The notes under the pieces are model-generated. The model did not search any database, had not been told where the DNA came from, and saw only the letters and a program-made list of their open reading frames with translations. From Pseudomonas sivasensis (GTDB lineage: Bacteria > Pseudomonadota > Gammaproteobacteria > Pseudomonadales > Pseudomonadaceae): DNA of 64,000 nt. Below, piece after piece: positions 43,410-52,420 of this stretch. The stretch is from the NCBI RefSeq assembly GCF_013778505.1, contig NZ_JAAOWU010000014.1:1-64000 (forward strand). The letters are read 5' to 3'. How positions within the stretch are numbered: the first letter of the stretch is position 1; each line of letters opens with the position of its first letter. Both the position numbers and the translations under genes were made by a program.

Positions 43410-44194
43410 TGAGCAACGCGTTAATCCGACTGGAGCAGGTTGGGGTCACGTTCGCCGGGCAAAGCGTGCTGGATAACATCGCACTGAGCGTAGAGCCGGG
43501 GCAGATCGTTACCCTGATCGGCCCAAATGGCGCCGGCAAGACCACCCTGGTGCGTGCCGTGCTTGGTCTGCTCAAGCCCGACAGCGGTAGCGTATGGCGC
43601 AAGCCCAAGCTGCGCGTCGGTTACATGCCGCAGAAGCTGCACGTCGACCCGACCTTGCCCCTCTCTGTACTTCGCTTCCTGCGCCTGGTGCCTGGCGTAG
43701 ACCGTGTCCGCGCACAGGCTGCACTTAAGGAAGTCGGCGCCGAACAAGTGATCGACAGCCCGGTGCAGAGCATCTCCGGCGGCGAAATGCAGCGCGTACT
43801 GCTGGCCCGCGCCCTGCTGCGCGAGCCCGAGTTGCTGGTGCTAGATGAGCCCGTGCAGGGCGTCGATGTCGCCGGCCAGGCCGAGTTGTACAGCCTGATC
43901 ACACGCCTGCGCGACCGCCACGGCTGCGGCGTGCTGATGGTCTCTCACGACCTGCACCTGGTCATGAGCACCACTGACCAAGTGGTGTGCCTCAACCGCC
44001 ACGTGTGCTGCTCCGGCCACCCGGAACAGGTCAGCGGCGACCCGGCGTTTGTCGAGTTGTTCGGCAAAAATGCCCAGAGCCTGGCGATCTACCACCACCA
44101 TCACGACCACGCCCATGACCTGCATGGCGCTGTGGTTGACGATCCGGCCACACCTCATACCCACGTTCATGGAGATAGCTGCAAGCATGGCTGA
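43409..44194 (+). CDS. znuC: Zinc ABC transporter ATP-binding protein ZnuC
   Basis: A 261-residue ATPase. Walker A GPNGAGKTT (about 38), signature SGGEMQR (about 123), Walker B LLVLDEPVQGVD. A C-terminal His-rich tail (HHHHDHAHDLH, and HTHVHGDSCKHG at the end) probably binds zinc. The TGATG overlap with zur fixes the ATG at 43409. It overlaps znuB by eight bases. Confidence 0.95.
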   Translation: MSNALIRLEQVGVTFAGQSVLDNIALSVEPGQIVTLIGPNGAGKTTLVRAVLGLLKPDSGSVWRKPKLRVGYMPQKLHVDPTLPLSVLRFLRLVPGVDRVRAQAALKEVGAEQVIDSPVQSISGGEMQRVLLARALLREPELLVLDEPVQGVDVAGQAELYSLITRLRDRHGCGVLMVSHDLHLVMSTTDQVVCLNRHVCCSGHPEQVSGDPAFVELFGKNAQSLAIYHHHHDHAHDLHGAVVDDPATPHTHVHGDSCKHG

Positions 44195-44975
44195 TTTTCT
44201 GCTTTACGCCCTGCTGGCAGGCTTGGCTTTGGCGCTAGTGGCTGGCCCGCTGGGCTCATTCGTGGTCTGGCGTCGCATGGCGTACTTTGGCGACACCTTG
44301 TCCCACGCCGCGCTGCTGGGCGTGGCGATGGGTTTCCTGCTGGATGTAAGCCCGACCATCGCCGTGACCGTGGGCTGCCTGCTGCTGGCGGTGCTGCTGG
44401 TAACCCTGCAACAGCGCCAGCCGCTGGCCTCGGACACCCTGCTGGGCATTCTGGCGCCGAGCACGTTGTCACTAGGCCTGGTCGTACTGAGCTTTATGCA
44501 TGAAGTCCGCATCGACCTGATGGCCTATCTGTTCGGCGATCTGTTGGCGATCAGCCCAACGGACCTGGCCTGGATCCTCGGCGGCAGTGCTGCTGTTCTG
44601 GTGCTTCTGGTAGTCCTGTGGCGCCCACTGCTGGCAATCACGGTGCATGAAGAACTGGCCAGGGTCGAAGGCTTGCCCGTATCGGCTTTGCGCATGGCCC
44701 TAATGTTGTTGATCGCCGTGGTGATCGCTGTCGCGATGAAGATTGTCGGCGTATTGTTGATCACGTCGCTGCTGATCATCCCCGCCGCCGCCGCCCAACG
44801 CCACGCCCGCTCACCCGAGCAGATGGCCATCGGTGCAAGCCTTCTGGGGATGCTAGCAGTGTGCGGAGGCCTGGCGCTGTCCTGGTTCAAGGACACGCCA
44901 GCCGGACCATCGATTGTGGTCGCGGCCGCCGCCCTGTTTCTGCTGAGTTTTGTCCTGCCCCGTCGAGGGGTGTAG
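44187..44975 (+). CDS. znuB: Zinc ABC transporter permease ZnuB
   Basis: A 262-residue membrane permease with about eight helices. ABC-3 family motifs are VVWRRMAYFGDTLSHAALLGVA and DLLAISPTDL. The ATG at 44187 sits inside the end of znuC, implying coupling. It is the last gene of the zinc operon. Confidence 0.95.
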   Translation: MADFLLYALLAGLALALVAGPLGSFVVWRRMAYFGDTLSHAALLGVAMGFLLDVSPTIAVTVGCLLLAVLLVTLQQRQPLASDTLLGILAPSTLSLGLVVLSFMHEVRIDLMAYLFGDLLAISPTDLAWILGGSAAVLVLLVVLWRPLLAITVHEELARVEGLPVSALRMALMLLIAVVIAVAMKIVGVLLITSLLIIPAAAAQRHARSPEQMAIGASLLGMLAVCGGLALSWFKDTPAGPSIVVAAAALFLLSFVLPRRGV

Positions 44976-45012
44976 ACTTGCTCGCTTTTTGCGCAAATAG
45001 AGAGTCGCAGGA

Positions 45013-45732
45013 ATGAAGCCGTTCACCTCCCGTTATCTGCTCCTTGCCGCATTTTCCCTGCTGCTGGGCGCCTGCCAAAGCACACCGCCCGCGGCCCCCG
45101 AGGCTCCGGACCCACGTGCTGCGGCCATCGCGCAGCTGGAGCAAAACCTCGCCAGCAGCGAGCTTGCCACTGCCGAAGACCAGTTGGCAGCGTTGCAGGC
45201 CCAGTCGCCTAACGACCCGACACTAGAGCCTTATCAGCGCCAATTGGCCGAAGCCTACCTGCAGCGCAGCCAGATCGTGCTGCAAAAAGGTGACGTCAAC
45301 GCCGCCGCCACCGCCCTGAGCCGCGCCCGCGCGCTGATGCCCAAGGCGCCAGCCCTGACCGGCGGCGTCAACAGCGCTATTACCCACGCCCGCAAGGTCG
45401 AACTGGATAAAGCCGAAGAGGCGCTCAAGGCCGCCGAGGCCAAGCCCGCCGCCAAGGTCATCGACCCGGCGGCGCCCAGCACCACGGTGGCCTTGAACCT
45501 CACCAATATCGAAGAATTGCGCCATCAACTGGATGCGATTGCCACCGACGTGGTGAATTACCAGTGCGACGTGAGCATTCAGGCGCCACGCACCGAGGAT
45601 TACCCGTGGTTGGCTACGCTGCTGACCAAACGGGTGAAACGCATTGATTCGGCGTATGAGCTGAAGATTCACAGGCAGATTCTGAAACACATCCCGGCGC
45701 AGGTTGTGTTGATTCCGCGCAAGGCGCAATAA
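45013..45732 (+). CDS. PA5502-like lipoprotein
   Basis: A 239-residue lipoprotein with lipobox LLGAC (Cys21). It has a TPR-like helical region (~40-165, AEAYLQRSQIVLQKGDVNAAATALSRA), an Ala/Pro/Lys linker and a C-terminal alpha/beta segment (LTNIEELRHQLDAIATDVVNYQCDVSIQAP...). It lies 37 bases after znuB, as in P. aeruginosa. Function unknown; the C-terminal segment has an OmpA/DUF-like look only. Confidence 0.8.
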   Translation: MKPFTSRYLLLAAFSLLLGACQSTPPAAPEAPDPRAAAIAQLEQNLASSELATAEDQLAALQAQSPNDPTLEPYQRQLAEAYLQRSQIVLQKGDVNAAATALSRARALMPKAPALTGGVNSAITHARKVELDKAEEALKAAEAKPAAKVIDPAAPSTTVALNLTNIEELRHQLDAIATDVVNYQCDVSIQAPRTEDYPWLATLLTKRVKRIDSAYELKIHRQILKHIPAQVVLIPRKAQ

Positions 45733-45735
45733 ACG

Positions 45736-45812
45736 CATCGGGAGCAAGCCCCCTCCCACATTTTGAGTGTATTCACAGTTCAAAATGTGGGAGGGGGCTT
45801 GCTCCCGATAGC
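45736..45812. repeat. REP pair, outward form
   Basis: CATCGGGAGCAAGCCCC...CCCACATTTTG then CAAAATGTGGGAGGGGGCT...GCTCCCGATAG, with the GTGGGAGG ends facing each other across GAGTGTATTCACAGTT. It lies between convergent lipoprotein and katE genes. Confidence 0.88.
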
Positions 45813-45834
45813 GGTCTAACAGACACCCAATTAG

Positions 45835-47976
45835 TTAAGCCGGAATCGCTTTGGCCTTAGGCTCACGATCCCATACCCGATGCTGCCCAATCGCGGCAAA
45901 GAACGCTTTGAACGCCTTCGCATCCGACCCCACGATCAGCCCCGCATCCACCTCAAGCTTCAACAGATCCAACAGCGACTTGGCATCAGTGGCGACGGTA
46001 ATAGCCTTCAAGTGCTTGTAAGCCTCCAGCACGTAGTGCAACGCCACACCATCCGCGCTCAACGCCTTCACTGACTCTTTACCGCCAGGCACAAAGACCG
46101 CATCAAACGCGATGGACGGCATTCCTTCCATCGTCGCGTCCACCGGCAGGCTCTTGCCATCCGCCGTGGTGACCGGTGCCGAGGTTGGACCCAGCAATTT
46201 GGCGTGCGCACCCTCGGCTTCCAAGGCCTTCTTCAATGCCGCAATCGCCACGCCGTCCACGCCATTCGCCGCCAAGATCGCCACCTTGCGCGTCTTGATA
46301 TCCGCAGGCAGCAAGTTCGCCTGGCTCAAAGCAGGCGAGCGTGCCAACGCGGTCTCGCGCTCTTCCACTGTGCCCTTTTTCGGTACCGGCAGGCCGAGGT
46401 TCTGCGCCACGCGCTTGGCCAGTTCCAGGTCAATATTGGCCAGGATCTCGTTGACCTGCCGCGCACGAATAAACTCACGCTCGACCTTGCCCAGCTCAAA
46501 GCTGTACGCCGCAATGATGTGCTCTTGCTCATGCTTGCTCATGCTGCGGAAAAACAGGCGCGCCTGAGAGAAGTGGTCGCCGAACGATTCACTGCGCTCA
46601 CGCACTTTATTGGCATCAACACGCTCGTAGTACGACTCGAAACCACCGTCCTGCGCCGCAGGTGGCGTTTCTTTCGGCCAACCGCCATCGATCGAATTGG
46701 GCTCGTAGGCAGCACGCCCCTTGTCAATCACCGTGCGGTGCATAGCATCGCGCTGGCCGTTATGAAATGGCGCTACCGGCCGATTGATCGGCAACTCATG
46801 AAAGTTCGGGCCGCCCAGGCGACTGATCTGCGTGTCGGTGTAGGAAAACAGGCGCCCCTGCAGCAGTGGGTCATTGGAGAAGTCGATGCCCGGAACGATA
46901 TGCCCAGGGCAGAACGCCACCTGCTCAACTTCAGCAAAGAAGTTATCCGGGTTGCGGTTCAGCACCATTTTGCCCAGCGGCGTAATCGGCACCAATTCCT
47001 CCGGAATCAGCTTCGTCGGGTCGAGAATGTCGAAGTCGAAGGCGTGTTCCTTGTCTTCAGGGATTACCTGTACGCCCAGTTCCCACTCAGGGTAATCACC
47101 GGTTTCAATGGACTCCCACAGGTCGCGACGGTGGTAGTCGGTGTCTTTACCTGCGAGTTTTTGTGCTTCGTCCCACACCAACGAACAGGTACCGGCGGTA
47201 GGGCGCCAGTGAAACTTAACGAAATTGGAGACGCCTTCGGCATTGATAAAGCGGAACGTATGTACGCCAAAACCCTGCATGCTCCGTAGGCTTTTAGGAA
47301 TAGCCCGGTCGGACATGGCCCAGATCACCATGTGTGCCGACTCCGGTTGCAGAGAGACGAAATCCCAGAAGGTGTCGTGCGCCGAGCCGCCGGTAGGAAT
47401 CTCGTTGTGCGGCTCAGGTTTTACCGCGTGCACAAAGTCCGGAAATTTGATCGCGTCCTGAATGAAGAACACTGGCATGTTGTTGCCCACCAGGTCGAAG
47501 TTGCCTTCATCAGTGAAGAACTTCACGGCAAAGCCACGCACGTCACGCACCGTATCGCCGGAACCACGTGGGCCTTGCACGGTGGAAAAACGCACGAACA
47601 CCGGGGTTTTATGCCCAGGGTCGCGTAGGAAGCCGGCCTTGGTCAGCGCCGAATGGTTCTCATAGGATTGGAAATAACCATGGGCGCCCGTACCCCGGGC
47701 ATGCACGATGCGCTCGGGGATGCGTTCATGGTCAAAATGCGTGATCTTTTCACGCATGATGAAATCTTCCAGCAGCGAAGGCCCTCGCGCGCCGACCTTC
47801 AAGCTGTTCTGGTTGTCGGAAATCTTCACACCTTGGTTGGTGCGCAAGGCTTGGCCAGTGGCGTCTGAGCGAAACTGTTCCAGGCTGTGTAATTTGGCGT
47901 TGGTGTTACCACGATCCAGGGTATCGGTGCCCGCAAGGTCACTCTTCGGCGGTGTGGCTGGCTTCTTGGTACTCAT
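45835..47976 (-). CDS. katE: Catalase HPII (KatE, clade 2 large-subunit)
   Basis: A 713-residue large-subunit catalase. The N-terminal extension (residues 1-~75) is followed by the catalase core: VHARGTGAHGYF carries the distal His, FVRFSTVQGPRGSGDTVRD, FFIQDAIKFPDFVHA, and RLFSYTDTQISRLG with the proximal Tyr. A C-terminal flavodoxin/DJ-1-like domain (~560-705) is present, as in E. coli HPII. It degrades H2O2; HPII genes are often RpoS-dependent, but no promoter was identified. Confidence 0.96.
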   Translation of the reverse strand: MSTKKPATPPKSDLAGTDTLDRGNTNAKLHSLEQFRSDATGQALRTNQGVKISDNQNSLKVGARGPSLLEDFIMREKITHFDHERIPERIVHARGTGAHGYFQSYENHSALTKAGFLRDPGHKTPVFVRFSTVQGPRGSGDTVRDVRGFAVKFFTDEGNFDLVGNNMPVFFIQDAIKFPDFVHAVKPEPHNEIPTGGSAHDTFWDFVSLQPESAHMVIWAMSDRAIPKSLRSMQGFGVHTFRFINAEGVSNFVKFHWRPTAGTCSLVWDEAQKLAGKDTDYHRRDLWESIETGDYPEWELGVQVIPEDKEHAFDFDILDPTKLIPEELVPITPLGKMVLNRNPDNFFAEVEQVAFCPGHIVPGIDFSNDPLLQGRLFSYTDTQISRLGGPNFHELPINRPVAPFHNGQRDAMHRTVIDKGRAAYEPNSIDGGWPKETPPAAQDGGFESYYERVDANKVRERSESFGDHFSQARLFFRSMSKHEQEHIIAAYSFELGKVEREFIRARQVNEILANIDLELAKRVAQNLGLPVPKKGTVEERETALARSPALSQANLLPADIKTRKVAILAANGVDGVAIAALKKALEAEGAHAKLLGPTSAPVTTADGKSLPVDATMEGMPSIAFDAVFVPGGKESVKALSADGVALHYVLEAYKHLKAITVATDAKSLLDLLKLEVDAGLIVGSDAKAFKAFFAAIGQHRVWDREPKAKAIPA

Positions 47977-48241
47977 CAGTCAAAACTCCTTATTCAAAGT
48001 GGCCAGAGCGGTGCCCGGCTCGTTTGAGCAAAACCCCAGGCACGGCACCTGGGAAATCGAGTTGCTTAAGTAGTGACTGATGGGGTTTTGGGCCGTTCCT
48101 TTTTTATGACCTTTGATCGCGTTATTGCCAAATCGCAGGTTGAATGCGAAATAAATGCTAAGAAACACTAGATGGACAGGCTAAAATGCGCGCCCGGCTA
48201 ACCGCTGATCCCTTTTCAATGCGCCCCACAAGGTTCGCTAC
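47977..48241. other. katE-metN divergent intergenic region
   Basis: 265 bases between divergent katE and metN. It contains CCAGGCACGGCACCTGG (imperfect dyad near 48031) and a TAAAAT -10-like box at 48182-48187 toward metN. No gene or known riboswitch (no SAM riboswitch) is seen. Confidence 0.3.
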
Positions 48242-49249
48242 GTGATCGAGTTTCAAAACGTCCATAAAACCTACCGCGTCGCCGGTAAGGATATCCCCGC
48301 ACTGCACCCCACCAGTCTGCGCGTCGAAAACGGCCAGGTGTTTGGCCTGATTGGCCACTCGGGTGCGGGTAAAAGCACCTTGCTGCGCCTGATCAACCGC
48401 CTGGAAGAGCCCAGTGGCGGCCAGATCACGGTCGACGGCGAAGAAGTCACCGCCCTGGACGCCAACGGCCTGCGCCGCTTCCGCCAGCAGGTCGGGATGA
48501 TCTTCCAGCACTTCAACCTGCTGGCGTCCAAGACCGTCGCCGATAACGTGGCATTGCCACTGACCCTGGCCGGAGAACTGTCGCGTAAAGACATCGACCT
48601 GCGCGTGGCTGAACTGCTCGCCCGCGTCGGCTTGTCGGACCACGCCAAAAAGTACCCCGCGCAATTGTCCGGCGGCCAGAAGCAGCGCGTCGGCATCGCC
48701 CGCGCCCTGGCGACCAAGCCAAAGATCTTGCTGTGCGACGAAGCCACCAGCGCCCTTGACCCACAGACCACCGCGTCGGTCCTGCAACTGTTGGCTGAGA
48801 TCAACCGCGAGCTGAAGCTGACCATCGTGCTGATCACCCATGAAATGGACGTGATCCGCCGCGTATGCGACCAGGTGGCCGTGATGGACGCCGGCGTGAT
48901 CGTCGAGCAAGGTTCGGTAGCCGACGTTTTCCTGCATCCCAAGCACCCGACCACCAAACGTTTTGTACAAGAAGCCGAACAGGTCGACGAAGGCGAGCAG
49001 CGTGATGACTTCGCCCACGTACCGGGCCGCATCGTACGTCTGACGTTCCAGGGCGACGCAACCTACGCGCCGCTGCTGGGTACCGTCGCCCGCGAAACGG
49101 GTGTGGACTACAGCATCCTCGCCGGCCGTATCGACCGCATCAAAGACATCCCTTATGGGCAACTGACCCTCGCGGTCACCGGCGGTGACATGGAAGCGGC
49201 CTTTGCCCGCTTCACCGCCGCAGACGTCCACATGGAGGTGCTGCGCTAA
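48242..49249 (+). CDS. metN: Methionine ABC transporter ATP-binding protein MetN
   Basis: A 335-residue ATPase. Walker A GHSGAGKST (about 38), signature LSGGQKQR, Walker B ILLCDEATSALDPQ, and a C-terminal NIL/ACT-like domain (about 260-335) that senses methionine. The GTG at 48242 starts MIEFQNVHKTYRVAG. The stop overlaps the metI ATG by one base. The complex imports D- and L-methionine. Confidence 0.94.
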   Translation: MIEFQNVHKTYRVAGKDIPALHPTSLRVENGQVFGLIGHSGAGKSTLLRLINRLEEPSGGQITVDGEEVTALDANGLRRFRQQVGMIFQHFNLLASKTVADNVALPLTLAGELSRKDIDLRVAELLARVGLSDHAKKYPAQLSGGQKQRVGIARALATKPKILLCDEATSALDPQTTASVLQLLAEINRELKLTIVLITHEMDVIRRVCDQVAVMDAGVIVEQGSVADVFLHPKHPTTKRFVQEAEQVDEGEQRDDFAHVPGRIVRLTFQGDATYAPLLGTVARETGVDYSILAGRIDRIKDIPYGQLTLAVTGGDMEAAFARFTAADVHMEVLR

Positions 49250-49923
49250 TGGAAATCTTCCTGAGTTTCTTCGCCAATATCGACTGGTCCGAAATCTGGC
49301 TCGCCACCGGCGACACCATGATCATGCTGTTCGGTTCGCTGTTTTTTACCGTGCTACTAGGCCTGCCGTTGGGCGTGCTGCTGTTCCTGACCAGCCCGCG
49401 CCAGCTGTTCGAGCAAAAAGGGCTGTACGCGCTGCTGTCGCTGATCGTGAATATCCTGCGCTCGCTGCCGTTCATCATCCTGCTGATTGTGATGATCCCG
49501 TTCACCGTACTGATCACCGGCACCTCGCTGGGCGTGGCCGGTGCAATCCCGCCGCTGGTGGTGGGCGCCACGCCATTCTTCGCGCGTCTGGTGGAAACCG
49601 CCTTGCGTGAAGTGGACCGCGGCATTATCGAAGCCACCCAGTCCATGGGCGCAACCACTCGCCAGATCATCACCAATGCACTGTTGCCCGAAGCACGCCC
49701 CGGCATCTTCGCGGCGATTACGGTGACGGCGATTACGCTGGTGTCCTACACGGCCATGGCCGGTGTGGTCGGCGCTGGCGGCCTGGGCGACCTGGCGATC
49801 CGTTTCGGTTACCAGCGTTTCCAGACCGATGTGATGGTGGTCACCGTGGTGATGCTGTTGATCCTGGTGCAAATTCTGCAAACCGTCGGCGACAGGCTGG
49901 TGGTGCACTTTTCTCGAAAATAA
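49249..49923 (+). CDS. metI: Methionine ABC transporter permease MetI
   Basis: A 224-residue permease with five membrane helices. It has the EAA motif EATQSMGATTRQIITNALLPEARPGI. One-base overlap with metN, and the metQ gene starts 51 bases later. Confidence 0.94.
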   Translation: MEIFLSFFANIDWSEIWLATGDTMIMLFGSLFFTVLLGLPLGVLLFLTSPRQLFEQKGLYALLSLIVNILRSLPFIILLIVMIPFTVLITGTSLGVAGAIPPLVVGATPFFARLVETALREVDRGIIEATQSMGATTRQIITNALLPEARPGIFAAITVTAITLVSYTAMAGVVGAGGLGDLAIRFGYQRFQTDVMVVTVVMLLILVQILQTVGDRLVVHFSRK

Positions 49924-49974
49924 CGGCCATTGCCGGCCAAAAGCCGGCACATGCCCGAACAAGGAGCTTGTTGG

Positions 49975-50745
49975 ATGAAAAAACTACTGGTTGCTTTCGC
50001 CGCCGTTGCCGCGTTTTCCGCCCATGCCGAGACCCTGACGGTCGCTGCTTCGCCGGTACCCCACGCGGAAATCCTGGAATTCGTGAAACCTGCCCTCGCC
50101 AAAGAAGGCGTGGACCTGCAGGTCAAAGTCTTCACCGACTACGTACAGCCCAACGTACAGGTAGCGGAAAAACGCCTGGACGCTAATTTCTTCCAGCACC
50201 AGCCGTACCTGGATGAATTCAACAAAGCCAAGGGCACTCACCTGGTGAGCGTCGGCGCGGTGCATTTGGAGCCTCTGGGCGCCTACTCCAGCAAGTACAA
50301 AAAGCTGGACGAGCTGCCAAGCGGTGCCAACGTCGTGATCCCTAACGACGCCACCAACGGCGGCCGCGCGCTGTTGCTGCTGGATAAAGCCGGCGTGATC
50401 AAATTGAAGGACTCGACCAACATCCTGTCGACCATCAAAGACATCACCGAAAACCCGAAAAACCTGAAGTTCCGCGAACTGGAAGCCGCCACCCTGCCGC
50501 GCGTGCTGACCCAGGTCGACCTGGCGTTGATCAACACCAACTACGCCTTGGAAGCCAAGCTGGACCCGTCCAAGAATGCATTGGTGATCGAAGGCAGCGA
50601 CTCGCCTTACGTGAACATCCTGGTCACCCGCGAAGACAACAAGGATTCGTACGCAGTGAAGAAGCTGGTAGCTGCCCTGCACACGCCTGAAGTGAAGCAA
50701 TTCATCGAAGAGAAGTACAAAGGCGCGATCAAGCCGGCGTTCTGA
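49975..50745 (+). CDS. metQ: Methionine-binding protein MetQ
   Basis: A 256-residue NlpA/MetQ-family periplasmic binding protein. The signal peptide MKKLLVAFAAVAAFSAHA lacks a lipobox Cys, so this member is soluble rather than a lipoprotein, unlike E. coli MetQ. Family motifs are SPVPHAEILEFVKPALAKEG, VFTDYVQPN, and NANFFQHQPYLDEF-type (DANFFQHQPYLDEFN). AAGGAGCTTGTTGG precedes the ATG at 49975. Confidence 0.94.
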   Translation: MKKLLVAFAAVAAFSAHAETLTVAASPVPHAEILEFVKPALAKEGVDLQVKVFTDYVQPNVQVAEKRLDANFFQHQPYLDEFNKAKGTHLVSVGAVHLEPLGAYSSKYKKLDELPSGANVVIPNDATNGGRALLLLDKAGVIKLKDSTNILSTIKDITENPKNLKFRELEAATLPRVLTQVDLALINTNYALEAKLDPSKNALVIEGSDSPYVNILVTREDNKDSYAVKKLVAALHTPEVKQFIEEKYKGAIKPAF

Positions 50746-50778
50746 TCTACCCGATCTCCAATACACCAGAGATCAAAC

Positions 50779-50873
50779 AATGTGGGAGGGGGCTTGCCCC
50801 CGATAGCAGTGGGTCAGTCACCAGATGCAGTGACTGGCACTCAGCAATCGGGAGCAAGCCACCTCCCACATTT
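50779..50873. repeat. REP doublet (REPIN), inward form
   Basis: AATGTGGGAGGGGGCTTGC and GCAAGCCACCTCCCACATTT enclose a spacer. The right arm has CCACC in place of CCCCC, a single-base change. It lies between metQ and the convergent SCO gene. Confidence 0.88.
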
Positions 50874-50888
50874 GTTTTGGGGGTGCAT

Positions 50889-51524
50889 CTAATTGCGCTG
50901 CAACAACCCCGGCAACTGCGCCACCAATTTCTGGTTGTTCAACGGCGAACGAATAAACCCACGCTGCGTGCCATCCGGGCCGATGAGCGCCAGGTTACCG
51001 CTGTGATCGACGGTGTAGTTCGGCTTGCTGGTATCTGCCGGAATAAACGGGATGCTCACCGCATTCGACACCTTCTGCACATCCTCCACATTCGCGCCGG
51101 TCAGGCCCATAAACTGCGGATCGAAGTAGCCCAAGTACTGCTTGAGCTGAGTCGGCGTATCGCGATGCGGGTCGACGCTGACCAGAATCACTTGCAACTT
51201 ATCCACAGCCTCTTTCGGCAGTTCGCTTTTGATCTGGCGCAATTGGGCGAGGGTGGTCGGGCAGATATCCGGGCAGAACGTGTAGCCGAAGAACAACAGG
51301 CTCCACTTCCCCTTCAACTCGTTGAACGCCACCGGCTGGCCGTCCTGATTTGTCATGGTCACAGGCGGAAGCTGACGGCTTTGCGGCAGCAGGATGATGC
51401 CGGCGTCGATCAGCGCGGTGGGGTCGCCCTGGCCTTTTCCGCTAAGCACTTTGTTGACGGTCAGGCCCATGATCAACGCGACGATGGCCACCAGGATGAA
51501 GACGGTTTTTTGAGTTCGAGTCAT
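50889..51524 (-). CDS. SCO1/SenC copper-handling protein
   Basis: A 211-residue protein with an N-terminal membrane anchor (VFILVAIVALIMGLTV) and a thioredoxin fold. Copper ligands are CPDIC (about residues 81-85) and a downstream His in YTVDHSG. SCO proteins load CuA of subunit II. The ATG at 51524 overlaps the ctaB stop (ATGA); the longer reading frame to 51875 is antisense to ctaB. Last gene of the aa3 assembly set on the minus strand. Confidence 0.92.
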   Translation of the reverse strand: MTRTQKTVFILVAIVALIMGLTVNKVLSGKGQGDPTALIDAGIILLPQSRQLPPVTMTNQDGQPVAFNELKGKWSLLFFGYTFCPDICPTTLAQLRQIKSELPKEAVDKLQVILVSVDPHRDTPTQLKQYLGYFDPQFMGLTGANVEDVQKVSNAVSIPFIPADTSKPNYTVDHSGNLALIGPDGTQRGFIRSPLNNQKLVAQLPGLLQRN

Positions 51525-52420
51525 AGGTTCAACAGTAGGTAGTGGTCTACGAGCAGGGCGATAAACAGCAGGAACAAGTACCAGATAGAGTACTTGAAGG
51601 TGTTGATCGCCGCGTGCGGCCGACCGCCACGGTACAACACCCAGGCCCATTGCAGAAAGCGTGCGCCCAATACCAGCGCGCACGCCAGGTACAGTGGGCC
51701 GCTCATATGGATCACGTAGGGCATCAAGCTCACCGCCAGTAGGGCAAAGGTGTAGAGCAGGATATGCACCTTGGTGTAGTGCTCGCCGTGAGTCACTGGC
51801 AGCATGGGGATGTCGGCCTTGGCGTATTCCTCTTTGCGGTGGATGGCCAGGGCCCAAAAGTGCGGCGGGGTCCAAGCGAAGATGATCAGCACCAGCAGCA
51901 GCGGTTCAGCGCTGATGTGACCGGTGACGGCGACCCAACCCAACAGCGGCGGTGCAGCGCCAGCCAACCCGCCGATGACAATATTCTGCGGCGTCGCGCG
52001 CTTTAGGAATCCGGTGTAGATCACGGCGTAGCCGAGCAGCGAGGCCAAGGTCAGCCACGCCGCCAGGGCATTGGTGAACGCCAGCAACAGGCCCAGCCCT
52101 GCAACAGCCAAAAACAATGCAAAGGCCAGCGCCGCAACCGGCGACACCCGACCCTCCGCCAGGGGCCGCTTGTGAGTGCGTGCCATCACCGCATCGATCC
52201 GCCGATCCACGACATGGTTGACGGCCGCCGCGCCGCCCGCGCACAGGGCAATGCCCAAGTTGCCAAAAATCAGCACCGTCCACGGTACGCCCGCGCGGGT
52301 GGCGAGGAACATTCCCACCAGGGACGTGATGAGCATCAGCACCACTACTTTCGGCTTGGTCAGCTCTAGATAGTCACGCCAGATCGCCTGATCGTGACGC
52401 GCGCCGATCAAGGTCGCCAT
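51521..52420 (-). CDS. ctaB: Protoheme IX farnesyltransferase (heme O synthase)
   Basis: A 299-residue UbiA-family membrane enzyme with eight to nine helices. Motifs NHVVDRRIDAVMARTHKRPLAEG (Asp-rich site) and HFWALAIHRKEEYAKADIPM are diagnostic of CyoE/CtaB. It makes heme O, the precursor of heme A used by aa3 oxidase. It overlaps the ctaA end by 13 bases and the SCO gene by four. P. aeruginosa has the same order. Confidence 0.94.
   Translation of the reverse strand: MATLIGARHDQAIWRDYLELTKPKVVVLMLITSLVGMFLATRAGVPWTVLIFGNLGIALCAGGAAAVNHVVDRRIDAVMARTHKRPLAEGRVSPVAALAFALFLAVAGLGLLLAFTNALAAWLTLASLLGYAVIYTGFLKRATPQNIVIGGLAGAAPPLLGWVAVTGHISAEPLLLVLIIFAWTPPHFWALAIHRKEEYAKADIPMLPVTHGEHYTKVHILLYTFALLAVSLMPYVIHMSGPLYLACALVLGARFLQWAWVLYRGGRPHAAINTFKYSIWYLFLLFIALLVDHYLLLNL

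Noticed and set aside
47977..48241. SAM riboswitch upstream of metN
   Set aside because: No SAM-type helix set is apparent, and Pseudomonas met genes are not usually riboswitch-controlled.
50889..51875. Longer SCO protein start at 51875
   Set aside because: The first 117 codons are antisense-frame read-through of ctaB. The membrane anchor begins at the ATG at 51524.
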